From an uncultured Acidimicrobiales bacterium (GTDB taxonomy: Bacteria > Actinomycetota > Acidimicrobiia > Acidimicrobiales > CADCSY01), in NCBI GenBank assembly GCA_902805555.1, contig CADCSY010000035.1, forward strand, positions 1-64,000: a DNA stretch of 64,000 nucleotides, given 5' to 3'. Position 1 is the first letter of the stretch; the number at the start of each line of letters is the position of its first letter. Below, one piece after another: positions 60,166-64,000 of this stretch. The position numbers and the translations under genes were made by a program. The notes beneath the pieces were generated by a model. The model made no database searches and was not told the DNA's origin. It saw only the letters and a list, made by a program, of their open reading frames with translations.

Positions 60166-61437
60166 TCAGCGGGCGGTCGGCTCCGGGATGACCCGGGCCA
60201 GCTGCGCCACCATCTTGTAGGCGGCCTCGGCCGGCCCGAGCTCGTCGGGTCGCAGGCTGTTCGACATGATGCGCAGCGCCCACTCCATCAGCGAGTAGGA
60301 GTGCATCCCGACCCTCGTGAGCTCCCGCATGAGGGTGGGGTGGCCGAGCAGGCGCATGAACGTGCGGCCCACCTTGAAGTAGAGGCCGAACTCCGCCTCG
60401 AGCTGCCGGTCGTAGCGGCCGAGGGCCAGGCCGTCACCGGTGGTGAGCGCCTCGCCGATGACCTCGGCAGCCAGCCGGCCGGTCTCGTAGCCGTACTCGA
60501 TGCCCTCGCCGTTGAACGGGTTGATCGAGCCGGCGGCGTCGCCGACCGCCAGCCAGCCCGGTCCCCAGCGCGGCCCCACCGACGCGCCCATCGGCAGGCG
60601 ACCGCCCGTCGGCTCTCCCCGTCGTGACGCCGGGGAGATGCCCCACGACGCCGGTGCCGTGGCCGCCCACTCGTCCATGAGGTGGCTCGTGTTGACCGAC
60701 TTCCAGTCGCGGAACGTCGAGACGAGCCCGATGCCGACGTTGACCATGCCGTCGCCCAGCGGGAAGATCCAGCCGTAGCCAGGCATGGCCGCTCCGTTGC
60801 GGTCCCGCACGTCGAGGGCCGACTCGATGTAGGGGTCGTCGTGGCGGGGGCTCTCGTAGTAGCCCCTGATGGCCATCCCCTGGGGCCACGCCCTGTCGCG
60901 GGTGGTGCCGAGCGCACGGCCGAAGCGGGAGTTGGCGCCGTCGGCGACCACGACGTAGCTGGCCGTGATGTCACGGGTCGCGCCGGTCTCCCTGTCGCGG
61001 ACGGTCGCCCCGGTGACGATGCCCCGGTCGTAGGTGGGGCCGAGGACGTCGGTGCCCTGGTGCATCGTCGCCCCCGCCTTCACCGCGTTGTCGCCGGTGA
61101 GCTGGTCGAGGTCGCGGCGGCGCACCACGTACCCGTGGGAGGGCAGGTCGGGGTGGCTCGGCCACGGCAGCTCGAGGGTCATCCCGTGACCGAGGGCGCG
61201 CAGCCCCTCGGTGCGGTGGTGGGCGCCGGCGAGGACCTGCTCGAGGCCCATGTCCGTCAGCTGGCGGACGGCTCGGGGGGTGAGGCCGTCGCCGCAGGTC
61301 TTGTCGCGGGGGAAGACCTTCCGCTCGACGACCACAACGTCCCGCCCGGCCTCGGCCAGCCAGTACCCGGCCGCAGCGCCGGCCGGTCCACCGCCGACGA
61401 CCAGCACCTCGTGCTGCGGTGCGGTCACCTCGGGCAC
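60166..61437 (-). CDS. Geranylgeranyl reductase family FAD-dependent protein (possible menaquinone reductase)
   Basis: VLVVGGGPAGAAAGYWLAEAGRDVVVVERKVFPRDKTCGDGLTPRAV; GDAAGSINPFNGEGIEYGYETGRLAAEV. Confidence 0.93.
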   Translation of the reverse strand: MPEVTAPQHEVLVVGGGPAGAAAGYWLAEAGRDVVVVERKVFPRDKTCGDGLTPRAVRQLTDMGLEQVLAGAHHRTEGLRALGHGMTLELPWPSHPDLPSHGYVVRRRDLDQLTGDNAVKAGATMHQGTDVLGPTYDRGIVTGATVRDRETGATRDITASYVVVADGANSRFGRALGTTRDRAWPQGMAIRGYYESPRHDDPYIESALDVRDRNGAAMPGYGWIFPLGDGMVNVGIGLVSTFRDWKSVNTSHLMDEWAATAPASWGISPASRRGEPTGGRLPMGASVGPRWGPGWLAVGDAAGSINPFNGEGIEYGYETGRLAAEVIGEALTTGDGLALGRYDRQLEAEFGLYFKVGRTFMRLLGHPTLMRELTRVGMHSYSLMEWALRIMSNSLRPDELGPAEAAYKMVAQLARVIPEPTAR

Positions 61438-61534
61438 TCCAGGCCGTCCAGGCCACGCTCGCTCACGACCCCATCCTCACCGGGGTGGGGAGCCTCTGCC
61501 TCATCGTGGCGTGACGTCCGGGGTGGGAGCGGGG

Positions 61535-62491
61535 TCAGCCCCCGCCCTCGGTGCCGCCTTCCTCACCACCGCCGCCCTGGGAGCCGCCCTCGCCCTCGCC
61601 ACCGCCGGCGTCGGTCGCGCCGCCGCCGTCGTCGCCGCTGCCTGAGTCCTCGGCGGCGCCGTCCTCGTTGGCCGCCGCCCCGCCGTCGTCGGTGCTGCCC
61701 TCGCCGTCCCCGGCGTCGCCCCCCTCGGAGGTGTCCGCAGCGTCACCCTCGCCGCTGCCCTCGGCCGAGCCACCGCCGGAGCCCTCGGCGGTCTCGCCGC
61801 CCTCGCCGCCCCCGTCGGCGGCGCCACCGGAGAGGACCTCACGCTCGTAGCGGGAGACGGCGATGAGCTCCTCCTCGCTGAGCGCGCCACCGAAGCCCGG
61901 CATCTGCCCGTAGCCCTCGGACCCGGAGATCCGCGGGCCTCCGGGCCGGTCGGGGCTCCCGTAGGGGTTGCCTGCGCCGCCGACGAGCGCAGAGCCCTCG
62001 GCCACCCAGGCCACGTGGTCGTCGAGCTCGGGGAAGGTGAGGAGCACCTCGCCACCGTTCAGCGGCCGGCCGGCGCCGCCCTCGCCGTTGGCGCCGTGGC
62101 AACCGGAGCACTGGGCGTAGACCTGCTCGCCGAGCACGAGCACGGGGTCGCTGAGCTCCTCCTCGGGCGTCGCGAGGCTGCCTGCGTACACGAAGCCCCA
62201 CACCGGCAGCACCGCCAGCACCGGCACCGCCCAGAACGGGATCTTCCTGCGGGTCTGGGCGGCGACGACGTACGGCGGCGGGGGCGGCGCCGGGGGGGCA
62301 GCCGCAGCGACCGGTGCCGGCGCCGGGGCCGCCGCAGGGGCGACCTCCTTCGAGGGTGCGGCGGCGGCCGACTCCGCGGGTGCTGCACCTTCCGGCGGTG
62401 GTGCATCCCCGCCGCCACCGTCCCCGCCGAGGCCGAGGGCGGAGCGCCGCTCCTTGGAGCGGCGGAGCAGGTGCTCGGGGATCTCGGTCAC
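61535..62491 (-). CDS. Membrane-anchored c-type cytochrome with acidic Gly-rich C-terminal tail
   Basis: TM segment IPFWAVPVLAVLPVWGFVYAG; haem motif CSGCHG; YGQMPGFG; long Gly/Glu/Asp/Ser tail. Confidence 0.88.
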   Translation of the reverse strand: MTEIPEHLLRRSKERRSALGLGGDGGGGDAPPPEGAAPAESAAAAPSKEVAPAAAPAPAPVAAAAPPAPPPPPYVVAAQTRRKIPFWAVPVLAVLPVWGFVYAGSLATPEEELSDPVLVLGEQVYAQCSGCHGANGEGGAGRPLNGGEVLLTFPELDDHVAWVAEGSALVGGAGNPYGSPDRPGGPRISGSEGYGQMPGFGGALSEEELIAVSRYEREVLSGGAADGGGEGGETAEGSGGGSAEGSGEGDAADTSEGGDAGDGEGSTDDGGAAANEDGAAEDSGSGDDGGGATDAGGGEGEGGSQGGGGEEGGTEGGG

Positions 62492-62768
62492 GGGCGGGCT
62501 CCAGGCGGTCCGGGCCACCCTGACGTCGTCGTCAGGAGGGCTGCGACAGGCGCCTCACACTAGGGGCGCGGCCACGGCCTCCGGCAAGTCACGAGGGCGC
62601 CGAGGGATGTGCTGGCCTCGAGGGGCCCGTGGTAGACCGATCCCGTCCCGCAGGTGCCGGATGCGCCGTGCCGGCATACGATGTGAGAAGTTTCACGAGC
62701 GCTCCTCGGCGCCCGTGCCCGACAGACGAGCCAGCTGCACACGTGCAGCACGACGGAGGAGGTGCCGG

Positions 62769-63191
62769 ATGGTCGCACTCGTGCTCTCGACGGTGTTGCT
62801 CGTCCTCGGCACGGCGGCGGTGCTGGCCTACGCCCGCCGCCGACCGCCCGGCAAGGGCGTCACGTGGGGCGAGGCGATGATCGCAGCCGTCTTCGTCTAC
62901 CTGCTGATGGGCCTCGCCTACGGCATCGTGCCCCACCAGTGGCTGACCTACGCGGACAACGAGCTCGGCTGGCGCTCCGACAAGATCGTCTACGGGCCCG
63001 GCAACGTGCTGTCGAACATCCCGTTCACGATCACCTACCAGGTGATCCGCGACATCATCGCCGCCGGCATCTACATCGTGTTCCTGGGGGGCCAGATCGC
63101 GCTGTGGGCCATCTGGCAGGGCAGGGGCAAGGCCAAGCAGCGCGAGCTCGCCACCTCCTCGTTCGGCCGTCCCCTCGTCAAGGGGGCCTGA
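62769..63191 (+). CDS. Hypothetical multi-TM protein of respiratory cluster
   Basis: MVALVLSTVLLVLGTAAVLAYARRRPPGKGVTWGEAMIAAVFVYLLMGLAYGIVPHQWL. Confidence 0.8.
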   Translation: MVALVLSTVLLVLGTAAVLAYARRRPPGKGVTWGEAMIAAVFVYLLMGLAYGIVPHQWLTYADNELGWRSDKIVYGPGNVLSNIPFTITYQVIRDIIAAGIYIVFLGGQIALWAIWQGRGKAKQRELATSSFGRPLVKGA

Positions 63192-63194
63192 GCC

Positions 63195-63608
63195 GTGGCT
63201 CGCACCGACGCCAACCCGCCGATGCCGCTGTTCTCCGGCGACTACGTCCTGCAGGAGATCTCGCCCGACGCGCTGGCCAAGACGGTCAAGCCGAAGCAGT
63301 TCCTGCACATCGACCAGTCCGAGTGCATCATGTGCGAGGGCTGCGTCGACATCTGCCCGTGGAAGTGCATCCACATGCTGTCGACGAACGCCATCACGGA
63401 GGGTTCCAACACCGCTGCCCCCGGGATGGACCCGGACGACCACGTGATCTTCGTCGTCGACGAGGACGTCTGCACCCGCTGCAGCCTCTGCGTCGACCGC
63501 TGCCCCACCGGCGTCATCATCATGGGCAAGACGGGTGTGGCAGCACGCGACGGCGACCAGCACCAGCGCGACCAGAGCCACGGCTACTCCTACGGGATGC
63601 GCTTCTAG
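63195..63608 (+). CDS. Two-[4Fe-4S] ferredoxin
   Basis: SECIMCEGCVDICPWKCIHML and EDVCTRCSLCVDRCPTGVI. Confidence 0.95.
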   Translation: MARTDANPPMPLFSGDYVLQEISPDALAKTVKPKQFLHIDQSECIMCEGCVDICPWKCIHMLSTNAITEGSNTAAPGMDPDDHVIFVVDEDVCTRCSLCVDRCPTGVIIMGKTGVAARDGDQHQRDQSHGYSYGMRF

Positions 63609-63757
63609 GCGGCGCGCGCTCGTCGGCGGGCCGGCCCCCGGGCCGAGCTGCTGCGGCGCCACCCGCGACTTCTCGTTCGTCCGGACCGGTCAGTAGGTTC
63701 GGTGAGGCACCACCAGGACGGCCCCGTCGGCCCGAGCGAAACGGAAGCACGAGCGCC

Positions 63758-64000
63758 ATGGCGAGAACCATCGGAGACAAGGGGCGGGGTGCACACCTCG
63801 CAGAGCGCGTGAGCAAGCTGGGCGAGACCGTCCAGGGCTCCCAGGCGTGGAACTCGATCTTCCGGCCCGGTTCGATCTTCCGCAAGGGCTACACGGACAG
63901 CCCGAGGAACCGCTCGTACGTGATCATGAACTCGGTGCTGTACCACCTGCACCCGGTGAAGGTGAAGCGCCATGCGGTGAAGGTGAGCTACACGCTCTGC
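63758..64000 (+). CDS. Cytochrome b N-terminus (bc-type quinol oxidoreductase subunit), truncated by window end
   Basis: SQAWNSIFRPGSIFRKGYTDSPRNRSYVIMNSVLYHLHPVKVKRHAVKVSYTLC; open reading frame to last base. Confidence 0.8.
   Translation, partial: MARTIGDKGRGAHLAERVSKLGETVQGSQAWNSIFRPGSIFRKGYTDSPRNRSYVIMNSVLYHLHPVKVKRHAVKVSYTLC

Overview
64 kb of very GC-rich actinobacterial chromosome, probably Acidimicrobiia-like (taxonomy is inference from gene content). It is densely packed with protein-coding genes. I recognised no rRNA, tRNA, CRISPR array, prophage or intact IS element. Main blocks: (1) FMO-like oxidoreductase, TetR, GH43, MFS, F420-type flavoenzymes, HIT and VOC genes; (2) ArsR/cation-transporter pair, then a coupled glycolipid-type locus (GT2 fused to a ChbG/HpnK-like deacetylase, methyltransferase, PIG-V-like mannosyltransferase); (3) membrane pyrophosphatase next to kup; (4) a putative 30-aa peptide gene with a structured leader, followed by a membrane GGDEF/EAL protein and a coupled DUF5317-MFS fusion; (5) two divergent RsbW-like proteins, a SigB/F-type sigma factor and CsbD; (6) ArsR-SRPBCC pair divergent from clpP with paired palindromic operators, then dut and orn; (7) an RsiG-like c-di-GMP-binding anti-sigma candidate, XRE regulator, mshA, ybjN, M23 peptidase, proC; (8) ABC exporter, acyl-CoA synthetase, rex and a tetrapyrrole cluster (cysG-N, hemA, hemC, cobA-hemD, hemB, hemL); (9) pgi-gnd-zwf-pgl; (10) an unusual respiratory cluster (geranylgeranyl-reductase-like enzyme, cytochrome c with acidic tail, membrane protein, 2x[4Fe-4S] ferredoxin, cytochrome b truncated by the window end). 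The strongest candidate for an undescribed system is the leader/small-peptide/GGDEF-EAL/DUF5317-MFS locus at about 19.9-24.1 kb. All calls come from reading the translations and the DNA by eye; no database search was run.
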